A DNA stretch of 64,000 bases from Cognataquiflexum gelatinilyticum (lineage in GTDB: Bacteria > Bacteroidota > Bacteroidia > Cytophagales > Cyclobacteriaceae): contig NZ_JANAEZ010000001.1 in the NCBI RefSeq assembly GCF_024813435.1, positions 434,001-498,000 of the forward strand, given 5' to 3'. The notes below the pieces were generated by a model. That model saw nothing but the letters and a program-made list of their open reading frames with translations. It had not been told where the DNA came from and did no database searches. How positions within the stretch are numbered: position 1 is the first letter of the stretch; every line of letters begins with the position of its first letter. A program made the translations under genes and the position numbers. Shown here piece by piece: positions 15,771 to 25,597 of this stretch.

Positions 15771-17468
15771 TTAATTTTGTTTATTAAAAAAATAAACCAA
15801 ACTGATTTGGGAATGTAGAGATAACAAATTTTCTCCTTTTGGGAATTCAGGAGTACTTTTTTCATCTAGTTGCCATTGATAATTTTTTCCATTAATTACT
15901 TGAAGCCTTGAACTAAATAGTAGGTTTTCCCATCTTTTATCAAATAAAAACCCAATACTTAAATCTATCCATGGCTGATGTTCATTTTGTTGGCCAAATG
16001 CTCTGTAATAAAAATCCTGGTGGTTTTCTAATCTTTCAAAAATAACCCCGAGTTTATTGAAATTTTCAACAATGGCAAATTCTAAGGTCTGGATATTTGA
16101 ACCTGTACCTATTCCGACCCCTAATGGCTGTCCATGGTTTACAAAACCGCGAACTTGATAGTGTGTATGCCAAGAAGCATCTCCTCCTAATCCAAGGTAT
16201 CTTATGTATCTATTTACTGATTCTTGCTGATGCGTGATTTCACCGCGTAATTGTAAAAATTTATTATTCTTTCTGAGTGCTACTAACTTTTTAAATCCGA
16301 TTAAATAAGCACGGGCATGTTCCGGATTTATTAAAAACTCCCTCCAATTGAAAGCATGGTCCCTCCTACCATATTCAAAATAAATCTCAAATTTAGCATT
16401 TACATTGTAAAACCTCCCAAATATAGTTGCCTGTTGATCTCTTGCTTCGTCATCAATTTGGGTAGGGTTGGAGCTGTTAATAAATTTTTCCTTTTGAAAT
16501 ACCTGAAAGATGGGAAAAAAATCATCAAATGTGTTTCCTCTATTTTTGTTAAATTGCTGAAATGTTCTTGAAATTCCAAAGAATAAACCAGGAATCCATT
16601 TAGGATTATACGAAACTGTTATACCATTCAAATACCTCCAGTCACCGGTAAATTGATCAAAATATTGGTCATTTAAACTTTGGTTTTGAGAAGGTCCTAA
16701 TCCTGAGTTTTTGAGTTTACCAACCACAACCTGTCCTTCGAAATTTCCCAAAAATGTTTTCGCGGGTTTAGTGGTATTAAGGGAGAAATGAGGGAATGAT
16801 TTGGCATTATTAGAAAAAGTCAAGGAATTCCATTGACCAGGTCCCCACCAAATATTTCTGGAAGAAATCCCCAATTCAAATGCACCATGATTAATTGTAA
16901 AGTTTGATTGTCCTAACCAAATCTCAAAAAACTCGTTTTTCCCAAATCTTTCAGGGCTATCATCATAATTCCAATAATGAAACCTATCTACTAATATAGG
17001 TTGTTCGAAATCATCTGAAAAACCTTTATATGCCCGGTTTTGTGCTATTACAATTTCTGGCTGAAATTGAAAATTCAAAAATTTCCATTTGACAAAAATC
17101 CCACCACTTATGTATTGTTGTAAACCAACATTGGGAATCATTCCAAAATCACTCCTACCATAAGGTCTATCTGAATTAAAAGTAGTTATACTTTGAAATG
17201 GAAGAATAAAATTTTCAACTCCGTTTTTCGAATTTTCGAAACTTACCAAATTGCTGGAAGAATCAATTTGATCGAGTAAAATTGGTCGGAGTAAGAAAGA
17301 TGATTTGGTATTATCTGAAATTATTTGATTTCTTCTGATGAATTCCTCAACCATAGGTGTACCTGCCGGAATAAACTGACCGAAGGCACTTTGAAAAGAA
17401 AATTGAAGCGTGATTAAAGAAATAATCTTTAAATAATATAAATACTTCTTAGAAAATATATTTTTCAA
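15771..17468 (-). CDS. Capsule assembly Wzi family outer-membrane protein
   Basis: A 565-residue secreted protein with an N-terminal signal (hydrophobic 12-28, cleavage near SAFGQ). The rest is rich in alternating aromatic and polar strands typical of an outer-membrane beta-barrel, with FELGISSRNIWWGPGQWNSLTFSNN as a recognisable Wzi segment read in two parts (ISSRNIWWGPGQW and SLTFSNN). Wzi binds exported capsule polysaccharide at the cell surface, so the locus probably makes a cell-attached capsule. Embedded in the operon between the WecG-like gene and wecB. Confidence 0.85.
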   Translation of the reverse strand: MKNIFSKKYLYYLKIISLITLQFSFQSAFGQFIPAGTPMVEEFIRRNQIISDNTKSSFLLRPILLDQIDSSSNLVSFENSKNGVENFILPFQSITTFNSDRPYGRSDFGMIPNVGLQQYISGGIFVKWKFLNFQFQPEIVIAQNRAYKGFSDDFEQPILVDRFHYWNYDDSPERFGKNEFFEIWLGQSNFTINHGAFELGISSRNIWWGPGQWNSLTFSNNAKSFPHFSLNTTKPAKTFLGNFEGQVVVGKLKNSGLGPSQNQSLNDQYFDQFTGDWRYLNGITVSYNPKWIPGLFFGISRTFQQFNKNRGNTFDDFFPIFQVFQKEKFINSSNPTQIDDEARDQQATIFGRFYNVNAKFEIYFEYGRRDHAFNWREFLINPEHARAYLIGFKKLVALRKNNKFLQLRGEITHQQESVNRYIRYLGLGGDASWHTHYQVRGFVNHGQPLGVGIGTGSNIQTLEFAIVENFNKLGVIFERLENHQDFYYRAFGQQNEHQPWIDLSIGFLFDKRWENLLFSSRLQVINGKNYQWQLDEKSTPEFPKGENLLSLHSQISLVYFFNKQN

Positions 17469-17513
17469 ATCAATTTTTTATAGATCAATCGGATGATTAA
17501 TTGGCATTTTTCA

Positions 17514-18299
17514 TTACGAATTTCTTTTTCTTTCAGTTTCCCTTGAATCCCATATAAATTTGAAAAAATAAAGGAACATATCTAAGTACCTTTCAAAAAG
17601 CCTGAAGGGTTCTTGAACAAACCTATATAACCATTCGATTTTAAGGTCTTTAACCCATATAGGGGCCTGTTTCTTTTTCCCCGCAATAATATCAAACACG
17701 CCTCCAACCCCAAGAGACGCTTTAAAAAGAAATTTATCTTTATTTTTATACATAAAAACCTCTTTTTTGGGGCTTGGCATTCCAAGAAGAATGATATCTG
17801 GAGAACAATTTTTTATGTTTTCAATTATTTGATGATCATCTTCTGCAGAAAAAAAACCATTATGTGATCCAACAATATTTAAATCTTTGAACGAATTTTT
17901 TAAATTGTCAATAATTATTGGAAGCTCTTCCTCCTTGGACCCTAAAAGAAATATGCTGAATTTTTGTTTAACACAAATCTCCATAAGGCCTTCAAAGATA
18001 CTTGGAGTATCGAGCCTGACAGGGACCTTGTATCCTAAATATTGCAATGCGAATTTTAAAAGAATGCCATCTACATTAGCAATAGTAGATTGTTTTAAGG
18101 CATCCAATATTTCAGGGTTCTTTTTAACCAAGCTTAAGCTATATGGATTTACTCCATTAAGAATAATTCTATTTTCAGATGAAAGACAATTTTCTAAATA
18201 AGCCAAATAATCTTTTTGATCTGTTAAAAGAAAATTAATCCCCCAAATTTTTTGAATTTCATTTTTCACCCCAAACGACCCTCTTGATATAATCAACAT
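17514..18299 (-). CDS. WecG/TagA/CpsF family glycosyltransferase
   Basis: A glycosyltransferase of the GT26 type, up to 261 residues. Motifs: NGVNPYSLSLVKKN near residue 50, NVDGILLKFALQYLG (the conserved DG region), FLLGSKEEELPII and LLGMPSPKKEVFM, GVGGVFDIIAGKKKQAP. Relatives add ManNAc or ManNAcA as the second sugar on a lipid-linked GlcNAc, which fits the wecB and WecA-like genes nearby. The start is uncertain. ATG 18299 overlaps capG by 41 bases; GTG at 18266 would overlap by 8 bases and begin VKNEIQKIWG, closer to the family start. Confidence 0.88.
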   Translation of the reverse strand: MLIISRGSFGVKNEIQKIWGINFLLTDQKDYLAYLENCLSSENRIILNGVNPYSLSLVKKNPEILDALKQSTIANVDGILLKFALQYLGYKVPVRLDTPSIFEGLMEICVKQKFSIFLLGSKEEELPIIIDNLKNSFKDLNIVGSHNGFFSAEDDHQIIENIKNCSPDIILLGMPSPKKEVFMYKNKDKFLFKASLGVGGVFDIIAGKKKQAPIWVKDLKIEWLYRFVQEPFRLFERYLDMFLYFFKFIWDSRETERKRNS

Positions 18300-19395
18300 A
18301 AGAAATTATGATCCTTACCATTTTTTCAGAAACATTTGGCATACTGTAGTCAGCAACTTTTCTAAAATTCCTTTCCTCTCCTACTTTTTGCTTTTCAAGT
18401 TGAACAATTCCCTGAATTATTCTTTCTGTGTTCATTCCGACCATCATCACAGATGCTTCTTCCATAGCTTCGGGTCTTTCATGGGCATCCCGAATATTCA
18501 AAGCACGAAAATTCAAAATAGAAGACTCCTCTGAAATCGTACCGCTGTCGGATAATACTGCAAAAGAGTTCTTTTGCAAAGCATTGTAATCAATAAAACC
18601 AAGAGGCTTTAACAACTGAATCAGGGGATGAATCTCGACACCTTTTGATTCTATCATTTTTCTTGTCCTTGGATGTGTGCTTACAATTATCGGATATTGA
18701 TATTTCTCAGCCAAAAAATTCAAACTATCAATCAATCCTTTGAAGTTCTTTTCGCTATTAATGTTTTCCTCACGATGAGAGGATATCACAAAGAATTCTC
18801 CTTTTTGCAAGCCCAACCTTGATATGACATCGGAATTGTTTATTCTGTTTAAATGAAAATTCAAAACCTCATACATTGGAGAACCTGTTTTGATAATCCT
18901 GTCCGCGGATAAGCCTTCACGAAGGAGATATTCTCTTGCAATATCACTATATGTAAGATTGATATCGGATATATGGTCCACTATTTTTCTGTTAGTTTCT
19001 TCAGGTACCCTTTGGTCAAAACACCTATTTCCTGCCTCCATGTGAAAAATGGGAATATGCCTTTTTTTAGCCGGAATGGCACAAAGACAACTGTTTGTAT
19101 CCCCTAAGACTAAAAATGCATCCGGTTCCAATTTTTCCAATAAAGGATCAATTTTAATCAAAATCTGCCCAACTGTTTCTGTGGCTGTGGTACCAGCTGC
19201 ATCTAAAAAATAATCCGGTTTTCTGATTTGAAGATCATCAAAAAATATTTGATTCAGTTCATAATCATAATTCTGACCCGTATGAACTAATATGTGCTCT
19301 ATAGCATCTGATTCATCGAGTGCAGTCAGAACCCTCGAAAGCCGAATAATTTCCGGCCGGGTACCCACCACTGTCATTACTCTGATCTTTTTCAT
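18259..19395 (-). CDS. capG: CapG/WbjD-type UDP-HexNAc 2-epimerase (UDP-L-FucNAc synthesis)
   Basis: A 378-residue non-hydrolysing 2-epimerase. Motifs: VGTRPEIIRLSRVL, HTGQNYDYELNQIFFDDL, LGDTNSCLCAIPAKK, HMEAGNRCFDQRVPEETNR and LSDSGTISEESSI. The reading of NRCFDQRVPEE and the position directly behind capE and capF mark it as the CapG/WbjD type, which performs the last step to UDP-N-acetyl-L-fucosamine. It is distinct from the WecB at 14676. Confidence 0.9.
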   Translation of the reverse strand: MKKIRVMTVVGTRPEIIRLSRVLTALDESDAIEHILVHTGQNYDYELNQIFFDDLQIRKPDYFLDAAGTTATETVGQILIKIDPLLEKLEPDAFLVLGDTNSCLCAIPAKKRHIPIFHMEAGNRCFDQRVPEETNRKIVDHISDINLTYSDIAREYLLREGLSADRIIKTGSPMYEVLNFHLNRINNSDVISRLGLQKGEFFVISSHREENINSEKNFKGLIDSLNFLAEKYQYPIIVSTHPRTRKMIESKGVEIHPLIQLLKPLGFIDYNALQKNSFAVLSDSGTISEESSILNFRALNIRDAHERPEAMEEASVMMVGMNTERIIQGIVQLEKQKVGEERNFRKVADYSMPNVSEKMVRIIISYVDYIKRVVWGEK

Positions 19396-19435
19396 TTATT
19401 ATTTTTAAAGATATAAATAGGGTAATTAATCAATT

Positions 19436-20557
19436 TTAAACGGTAACAAAATAAGTATCAGGATTTTTTTCATCATAATGTTCGTTGATCCAAAAAATGG
19501 TATACAATTCTTCTTCGCCTATGTTTTTGATATTATGAGTAAACCAAATCGGCATATCAACATATGCGGGTTCATTCCCATCTAAAAAAAACTCCATAAC
19601 TTCATCTTTATCGATTTTCCTAAGTTGAATTAGAGCCTTACCCTTAATTACTGCAAACCTTTCTATTTTTCTGGTGTGAAAATGGTTGCCTCTAGTAATT
19701 CCTGGGAAAGTAGTTGAAAATGATACTTGGCCTCCAATTCCTAACCTAATAACCTCAACGAAAGCGCCTCTCGGATCAGCATGTTTTATAAATTTACGGG
19801 GAAAATAGTTTTCAATATCCATATAACATCGGTAAGTATTGAAAAGATTATGTTCAAAAGAATTATTCATTTTGGGTATCATTCCTGAATCTTGGTATAC
19901 CGATTTATACATTTTGAGTAATTCCAAAATCTCTGAAACCTTTGCTTCTGATGTATGATTAACTGTAAATAATGAATCATTCTTTTTAAGCCGAATAGCC
20001 TTTATGATTTCGGACACTAATTCATCGACATAAATAAGCTTTAAATCACCATCAATTTCAATCTTTGGCATTTCATTGCGACTAACTTGATGGCAAAATG
20101 TCGCGATTACAGAATTATAAAATGGATTTCCAAAAGGCCCAAAAACATTGGGAATTACAAGTCCAGTAAAAATAGAACCGGATCCCATTGCCCAATTTGC
20201 AAATAAATTTCTTCCTTCTTTTTTCGACTTTCCATACAAATTATCCCTCTCTTCTTGGGTAGAGGAGGAAATTAAGACATGAGGTTTACAGCCTGTCCTT
20301 TCAAAAGAGGAAATGAGCTTTTTGACTAAAGCGACATTGGTAGAATAGATAACCTCAGGTTCATTATGCCTGTTTAGTGCTGCCAAATGGACGATCACAT
20401 CGCATTGGCCAACAAATAAATCAAGTTTTTCATTTTCACTAAACCACTCTCTGTCAAATTCAATTCTTTCAAACTCCTCTGGAAAAAGTCCTAGAGTGTT
20501 ATATAAATGTGCACCTACAAAACCGTTTTGACCGGTTATCCCTATTTTCAAAGACAT
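19436..20557 (-). CDS. capF: CapF/WbjC bifunctional reductase-epimerase (UDP-L-FucNAc synthesis)
   Basis: A 373-residue two-domain enzyme. The N-terminal SDR domain has ITGQNGFVGAHL, IHLAALNRHNEPE and YGKSKKEGRN. The C-terminal cupin (about 265-373) has DPRGAFVEV and the metal site NHFHTRKIERFAV. CapF epimerises and reduces the CapE product to UDP-L-talose or fucose derivatives with NADPH. I chose ATG 20557 (MSLKIGITGQ); the longer frame starts with TTG inside capE. Seven bases separate it from capE. Confidence 0.92.
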   Translation of the reverse strand: MSLKIGITGQNGFVGAHLYNTLGLFPEEFERIEFDREWFSENEKLDLFVGQCDVIVHLAALNRHNEPEVIYSTNVALVKKLISSFERTGCKPHVLISSSTQEERDNLYGKSKKEGRNLFANWAMGSGSIFTGLVIPNVFGPFGNPFYNSVIATFCHQVSRNEMPKIEIDGDLKLIYVDELVSEIIKAIRLKKNDSLFTVNHTSEAKVSEILELLKMYKSVYQDSGMIPKMNNSFEHNLFNTYRCYMDIENYFPRKFIKHADPRGAFVEVIRLGIGGQVSFSTTFPGITRGNHFHTRKIERFAVIKGKALIQLRKIDKDEVMEFFLDGNEPAYVDMPIWFTHNIKNIGEEELYTIFWINEHYDEKNPDTYFVTV

Positions 20558-20564
20558 GTTTGTA

Positions 20565-21608
20565 TTAATCCGGGTATTGTTCAACGTTAACTTCTCCCAA
20601 AATATCTTTTCTGATTATTGGAAGTTTTAAAAGCAATTTTTTCGTACCCTCTATATCAAGTCTATGGGTATTATGAGAATGATATTCTTCAAAATTTGAA
20701 ACATTTGGTTCTCCTTCTGAAAAGAATTGTGCATAATTAAGATCCCGAGTATCAGCCGGAATTCGAAAATAATCTCCCATATCTTGGGCTTTTACCATAT
20801 CTTCTCTGTTAACCAAAGTTTCAAACAACTTTTCTCCGTGACGGGTACCAATTGTTTTGATTTCATTTTTTGAATCATATAATTCCAACAATGCTTTAGC
20901 GAGTACCTCAATTGTGGCAGCAGGAGCCTTCTGAATAAATAAATCTCCTTGATTACTGTTATCAAATGCAAAAAGAACTAAATCTACGGCATCTTCTAAA
21001 GTCATCATGAAACGTGTCATATTTGGATCAGTAATCGTAAGTGGCTGACCCTTTTTTATTTGATCAATAAATAATGGTATGACCGAACCTCTTGAAGCCA
21101 TTACATTGCCATATCGGGTTCCACAAAAAATTGTTTTATCATCTTCTAATCCTCTTGATTTAGCCACCATCACTTTTTCCATCAAAGCCTTGGACATTCC
21201 CATAGCATTTATTGGATACGCGGCTTTGTCGGTACTTAATACAACCACTCTTTTTACTTCAAATTTTTCCGCAGCTGAGAGAAGGTTATCAGTTCCAAGT
21301 ATGTTAGTTTTAACAGCTTCAAGGGGAAAAAACTCACATGAAGGCACCTGTTTCAATGCAGCAGCATGAAAAATATAATCAACACCTTTTACAGCAGTTT
21401 CAACACTTGAACTATTTCTAACATCTCCTATGTAAAATTTAACTTTGGAATTGTTGATCTTTTTTCTAAGGTCATCTTGTTTTTTTTCATCTCTACTGAA
21501 AATCCTTATTTCATCAAACATTTCAGTATTAACAAACCTGTTTAACACTGCATTTCCAAATGAACCCGTTCCTCCGGTAATGAGCAATTTACTTCCTTTT
21601 ATTATCAT
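20565..21608 (-). CDS. capE: CapE/WbjB UDP-GlcNAc 4,6-dehydratase/5-epimerase
   Basis: A 347-residue soluble SDR enzyme for the first step from UDP-GlcNAc to UDP-L-FucNAc. Motifs: ITGGTGSFGNAVLNRF (NADP site), FHAAALKQVPSCEFFP, STDKAAYPINAMGMSKALMEKV, GTRYGNVMASRGSVIPLF. The MGMSK signature replaces the usual YxxxK, as in CapE. First gene of the capE-capF-capG set; all three are in pathway order on the minus strand. Confidence 0.93.
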   Translation of the reverse strand: MIIKGSKLLITGGTGSFGNAVLNRFVNTEMFDEIRIFSRDEKKQDDLRKKINNSKVKFYIGDVRNSSSVETAVKGVDYIFHAAALKQVPSCEFFPLEAVKTNILGTDNLLSAAEKFEVKRVVVLSTDKAAYPINAMGMSKALMEKVMVAKSRGLEDDKTIFCGTRYGNVMASRGSVIPLFIDQIKKGQPLTITDPNMTRFMMTLEDAVDLVLFAFDNSNQGDLFIQKAPAATIEVLAKALLELYDSKNEIKTIGTRHGEKLFETLVNREDMVKAQDMGDYFRIPADTRDLNYAQFFSEGEPNVSNFEEYHSHNTHRLDIEGTKKLLLKLPIIRKDILGEVNVEQYPD

Positions 21609-21614
21609 TGTGAT

Positions 21615-22163
21615 TTAATTAAATAAAATTTCTAAATCTTTAATTGAATAATTTGAATTAGTTTTCAACAAATGCAATTCTAATTCTTCTTTTCTAAATC
21701 TTGGCCTAATTTTTTTGCAGGGTATACCCACCGAAATAGAATATGGAGGAATATTTTTGTTAACTAAACTACATGCCCCAATAATTGAACCTTCCCCTAT
21801 GGTAACTCCTTTCAAAATTGTGACATTCCCCCCAATCCAGACATCTTTTTCAATAATTACTTGCCCATTTATTTTTTCATTTCTATAGAAAAACATTGGT
21901 ACACCAACTTTGCTATAAACATGGTCATCTGATTCGATTAAAAGATTAGGACCAATCATTACATTATCCATGATTTTAACCCCTCCATTTGAATTGATTT
22001 TAAAATCTCTTCCAATATAAATATTGCTACCAAGATCTACTTTTGAAGGATTATTTATTAATCCACCCTTTGATAATATTATTTGATTCCCTTTTTTTTT
22101 AAAATTGAGATAATAATTCAAGTAGTAAATCCTTCTTAATATTTCAGTGATTTTATTTTTCAT
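21615..22163 (-). CDS. Acyltransferase with left-handed beta-helix (hexapeptide repeats)
   Basis: A 182-residue O- or N-acetyltransferase of the CatB/LacA/NodL type. Hexapeptide repeats run through VDLGSNIYIGRDFKINSNGG, VMIGPNLLI, IEKDVWIGGNVTILKGVTIG and GSIIGACSLVNKNIPPYSI. It probably acetylates a sugar in the repeat unit with acetyl-CoA. It starts 1 base after the end of the glycosyltransferase gene at 22165 and ends 6 bases before capE. A PglD-like role for the 4-amino sugar is less likely because PglD has an extra N-terminal domain. Confidence 0.87.
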   Translation of the reverse strand: MKNKITEILRRIYYLNYYLNFKKKGNQIILSKGGLINNPSKVDLGSNIYIGRDFKINSNGGVKIMDNVMIGPNLLIESDDHVYSKVGVPMFFYRNEKINGQVIIEKDVWIGGNVTILKGVTIGEGSIIGACSLVNKNIPPYSISVGIPCKKIRPRFRKEELELHLLKTNSNYSIKDLEILFN

Positions 22164-22164
22164 A

Positions 22165-23112
22165 TTATTTCAAAAACTTCTTTTTAATTTCTCTAAAAAG
22201 AATTGGGTAGTTTTTCAGCTTACGAAGCATTTTAATTCTAAATAAAAATTTATGCTTTTTGGTAAAGTAATAATTAACGTTTTTTATCGTTTGATCGTAT
22301 TTACTTATATTTTTTGGTAATTTAAATTCCCGATTTCCAGCCGTATCAAATTTCGAAATAATGGTTAAAACCCCATCACAGTGAGTACTCTCAACACCAT
22401 ATCCTATATTATCAATTTTTGAAAGGTAAGGATATACTGCTAGCCTATTATTTTTAAAATGGTCATATGCCCAATAAATATACCATGAGTCAATTTTGCC
22501 CGCCAAAGCACTCTTTAACATTACAGACATATCATGACCGCATTTTAGATCAAAATCAATTAAAGTTTGCTGATTTATTTCATGGTTAATTTTTTGTTTT
22601 AAAAAAATTTCAGGTGACCAACTTGATCTCCAAGTAGCCCACCCCCAGGAAAAAGTCCTGTAGTGGAGATAAACATCACTTTCTAATGTATCGCTAGCTT
22701 TAATAAATGGAGAATATCCATTTATTGATTGGATATCATTTCTATGTTCAAATGCAGTCAAAGCCTCATTCATGAAAATTAAAAAATTTGGAGAGGTCAA
22801 TAGATCATCTTCCAAAACTATAACACTTTCATTTAATTCAAGGATTGAGGAAACTCCATTGATAATTGACTTCGCAAGACCTTTATTTTCGTTGGATATA
22901 TTAATTACAACTTTTTTAAATCCTACTACTTCCTTTATATAATTTCTAACCTCCTCGACTTGCTGTATATCTTTCTCATTTTTGGGTCCATCTGAAAAAA
23001 TATATAATTCAGATTCTTTAGCAAGATGGTTTTTTTCAAGAGCCTGAATTGTCAATTTTGTCTCTAGGAGTCGCTTATAGACAAATAAGCAAATAGGTGA
23101 AGGATTACTCAT
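22165..23112 (-). CDS. Glycosyltransferase, GT2/GNT-I-like fold
   Basis: A 315-residue cytoplasmic glycosyltransferase. It begins with PICLFVYKRLLETKLTIQAL (GT-A fold strand and nucleotide site), followed by IFSDGPKN, the metal-binding acid cluster SVIVLEDDLLTSP, and an aromatic acceptor region, YRTFSWGWATWRSSW. This arrangement resembles eukaryotic GNT-I-like enzymes found in bacterial capsule loci. Sugar specificity cannot be read from the sequence. Adjacent to the GT4 gene with no spacing; coding DNA is very AT-rich. Confidence 0.87.
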   Translation of the reverse strand: MSNPSPICLFVYKRLLETKLTIQALEKNHLAKESELYIFSDGPKNEKDIQQVEEVRNYIKEVVGFKKVVINISNENKGLAKSIINGVSSILELNESVIVLEDDLLTSPNFLIFMNEALTAFEHRNDIQSINGYSPFIKASDTLESDVYLHYRTFSWGWATWRSSWSPEIFLKQKINHEINQQTLIDFDLKCGHDMSVMLKSALAGKIDSWYIYWAYDHFKNNRLAVYPYLSKIDNIGYGVESTHCDGVLTIISKFDTAGNREFKLPKNISKYDQTIKNVNYYFTKKHKFLFRIKMLRKLKNYPILFREIKKKFLK

Positions 23113-24273
23113 TCAGTTTAATATTAAATCTATAAATTCGAGCCTTTGATTAGAAAAAGCATATTTATTTTTCAATAATCTGATTGCATTTTCGGAGATC
23201 ATTCTTCTCTCTCCCACTTTTGAATTTAAAATTTTTTCAAAATCTTTTTTGAATTCTTCTTCATCATTGGAAGAAATTACAAATCCTGTATTATGTTTTT
23301 CAATGAATTTGAAAACTGATGAATATTTTGGCGCATGGAAAAGAATAGGAATTCCTGTATTCAAATAGGTAAAGACCTTGGATGGGAATGAAGTAGATGA
23401 AAGAATCTTTTTATTTTCCTCAAAGGACATTGGAACATATACTAAATCCATTTTCTGCAATTCATTTACTAAATCTTCATTTTTCATCAAACCCCTATTT
23501 TCGATTTCGAAAGAAAAATTATCTTCTAATGATTTAGGAAAATTATTGGAAAAAACATGAAGTTTTAAGTTTCGCCCTGTTTTATTGAGATTATTTAAAT
23601 TCAATAGAAGAGTGTTAAAATTTTTTGGACTCCAGACATTTCCGGCAAATCCGATATTGGAAATATTATTATTGAGGATCGGAGACGGAACTTCAGTTTC
23701 ATCTGCAAAGCATACAATTTTGTAGCGGTTCGAAAAGTTGTATTTCGTAAACAAATAATCTTTCAAAGCTTCAGAAGCAAAATCAATAGTAGTTGCGTTT
23801 TTCAACAACCAAATGTAATCGTCCTCTAATATTTTCGCTTCCCATTTAGGTAAATGTCCGTAAATATCATCTTGAACGGAAATATGCAACTTTACTTTTG
23901 TCCTTTTAAAAACTGCACTACTAAAAGGTATAGCTTGAGTTGATACATATACCCAAATTAAATCAAAAGTTGAGAAATCCTTAAGATTCAGATTTTCCCC
24001 TTTTCTTTTCAAATATCCATACCTAATTTTAAACCAAAATTTTCCTATCCAAGGAATTCTCCTACCTATTTTGTCAAAAGAGCCTGATTTTACAATAGGT
24101 AAAAAATTAACAAAATTCGCATTTTTTATATTTAGGCCTTGAACTTTTGACTTATCAATGCTTATCCAAGAAAAATCTAAGAAATCTAATGAACCAATCA
24201 ATTTCCTAAATAAAACGGATCCTCCCGTCTCTGCAGGGAAAGAGTTAGGCGTCAAGAATAATACTTTTTTCAT
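23113..24273 (-). CDS. GT4-type glycosyltransferase
   Basis: A 386-residue GT-B glycosyltransferase. The N-terminus KKVLFLTPNSFPAETGGSVLF is a typical acceptor-domain start. The C-terminal half has NIGFAGNVWSPKNFNTLLLN and the E-x7-E-like region with FPSKVFTYLNTGIPILFHAP. It adds one sugar of the repeat unit at the inner membrane face. It overlaps the end of the Wzy gene by 29 bases, and the next gene follows directly. Confidence 0.88.
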   Translation of the reverse strand: MKKVLFLTPNSFPAETGGSVLFRKLIGSLDFLDFSWISIDKSKVQGLNIKNANFVNFLPIVKSGSFDKIGRRIPWIGKFWFKIRYGYLKRKGENLNLKDFSTFDLIWVYVSTQAIPFSSAVFKRTKVKLHISVQDDIYGHLPKWEAKILEDDYIWLLKNATTIDFASEALKDYLFTKYNFSNRYKIVCFADETEVPSPILNNNISNIGFAGNVWSPKNFNTLLLNLNNLNKTGRNLKLHVFSNNFPKSLEDNFSFEIENRGLMKNEDLVNELQKMDLVYVPMSFEENKKILSSTSFPSKVFTYLNTGIPILFHAPKYSSVFKFIEKHNTGFVISSNDEEEFKKDFEKILNSKVGERRMISENAIRLLKNKYAFSNQRLEFIDLILN

Positions 24274-25597
24274 TTTTATTTTTTGAAAAGAAGTAAATGA
24301 TCAGAAACAACAAATAAAAGCTGATCAACGGCGTGAATAGTAAATTGGATTGAGCAAAACTAAAGTAAAAGGGAAGAATGAGTAAGTAGCTGTACATTGC
24401 AATAGAAGAAACCGAATTATTGCCATATAACTGTTTAATTGCAACGTTTGAAATAATAAAAAGAAGAATACTTCCTATGATGACACCTAAATATCCATTC
24501 CAATAAAACAATTCCAATACACCTCCAATTCTAATCCCTTTAACTTCCACATCAATACTATTGGCCATAATAACACTTGAAGTCATTTCAAAAACAATAT
24601 TATAATCTAAACCTAATAAGGAAATAAGAGGTTTTGGAAACAAAGGGAAAAATACCGTTTCCAAATAATGATTTGAAATTAATTCCTTGCTTGCCTCGGA
24701 CAACGCTTTTGTGGACCAAACCCCGTCTCTAAATTCTCCACCAAACTTTGTAAAAATTACAAAATATTCATTTGCCAATTCTGTTTGATTTGATTCAGTT
24801 ACAGTACTTGCCCTCAATAGAGGCACAATGAAATAAATTAAACCAACAAATATCCCACCATATAAAATGAGTTTGGGATTTAACTTTTTTTCTAACCTTT
24901 TCAATAAAATAATATGAATAAAAAATAAACATATCATTGTAGTCATTAAAAGAAATCTTGAACCTGTCAAAGTCAGCACCAAACTAGAAATGAAAATATT
25001 CCAAATCAGCCATTTTAAGCTTAATTCATTTTTTTGAAATCTTAAATAAGTCAAAATTAAAAATATCGGATAGATATAAATGAGTCTATTAATAAATGGG
25101 ACTCTGAGTGCAATATTTTGAGAAAAATCACTGTAATTCTCCTCTATCCCTAGACTTATATTGGGTAGGAAAAAAACCAAATGTAGCCCAATTAAAATTT
25201 TTGTAAAAAAAATTGCCTTTTTTAATGAGAAATCCCAATCCAATTCAAATTTGCTTTTTTCAAAAAGAGATTCTTGATTTTTTACAAATAGAAACCCCAA
25301 AATTGAAAATGTAAAAATGAATAGAGAATACATATTATTTACCATTACAATATCACCATCAATTATCCATATTGTAGAAAAAATATTATAGGTGAGATTT
25401 CCCCATAGAAGCCATAAGTAAAAATAAATCATGATGATTAAAAAAAGGCTATTTGTTTTTGTGACCAGATTAAAAAACACGGAGGAAATTATAAAAAAAA
25501 GAAAAAATCCGGAAAACGCATCAAAACCAAACCATATATAATTCAGAGCAAATAAAAATGTAACAACTATTACTAATATTTTTTTTGTTCCAACCAT
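24245..25597 (-). CDS. Wzy-like O-antigen/capsule polymerase
   Basis: A 450-residue integral membrane protein with about 11-12 hydrophobic segments and a large external loop near residues 260-340. It has no strong sequence motif; the identity rests on topology, the location next to a flippase and glycosyltransferases, and resemblance to oligosaccharide repeat-unit polymerases. Wzy joins lipid-linked repeat units in the periplasm. It overlaps the Wzx gene by 25 bases. Confidence 0.82.
   Translation of the reverse strand: MVGTKKILVIVVTFLFALNYIWFGFDAFSGFFLFFIISSVFFNLVTKTNSLFLIIMIYFYLWLLWGNLTYNIFSTIWIIDGDIVMVNNMYSLFIFTFSILGFLFVKNQESLFEKSKFELDWDFSLKKAIFFTKILIGLHLVFFLPNISLGIEENYSDFSQNIALRVPFINRLIYIYPIFLILTYLRFQKNELSLKWLIWNIFISSLVLTLTGSRFLLMTTMICLFFIHIILLKRLEKKLNPKLILYGGIFVGLIYFIVPLLRASTVTESNQTELANEYFVIFTKFGGEFRDGVWSTKALSEASKELISNHYLETVFFPLFPKPLISLLGLDYNIVFEMTSSVIMANSIDVEVKGIRIGGVLELFYWNGYLGVIIGSILLFIISNVAIKQLYGNNSVSSIAMYSYLLILPFYFSFAQSNLLFTPLISFYLLFLIIYFFSKNKNEKSIILDA

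Noticed and set aside
20558..20584. Longer N-terminus of CapF from TTG 20584
   Set aside because: It would overlap capE and add residues before the conserved Rossmann start; ATG 20557 fits the family.
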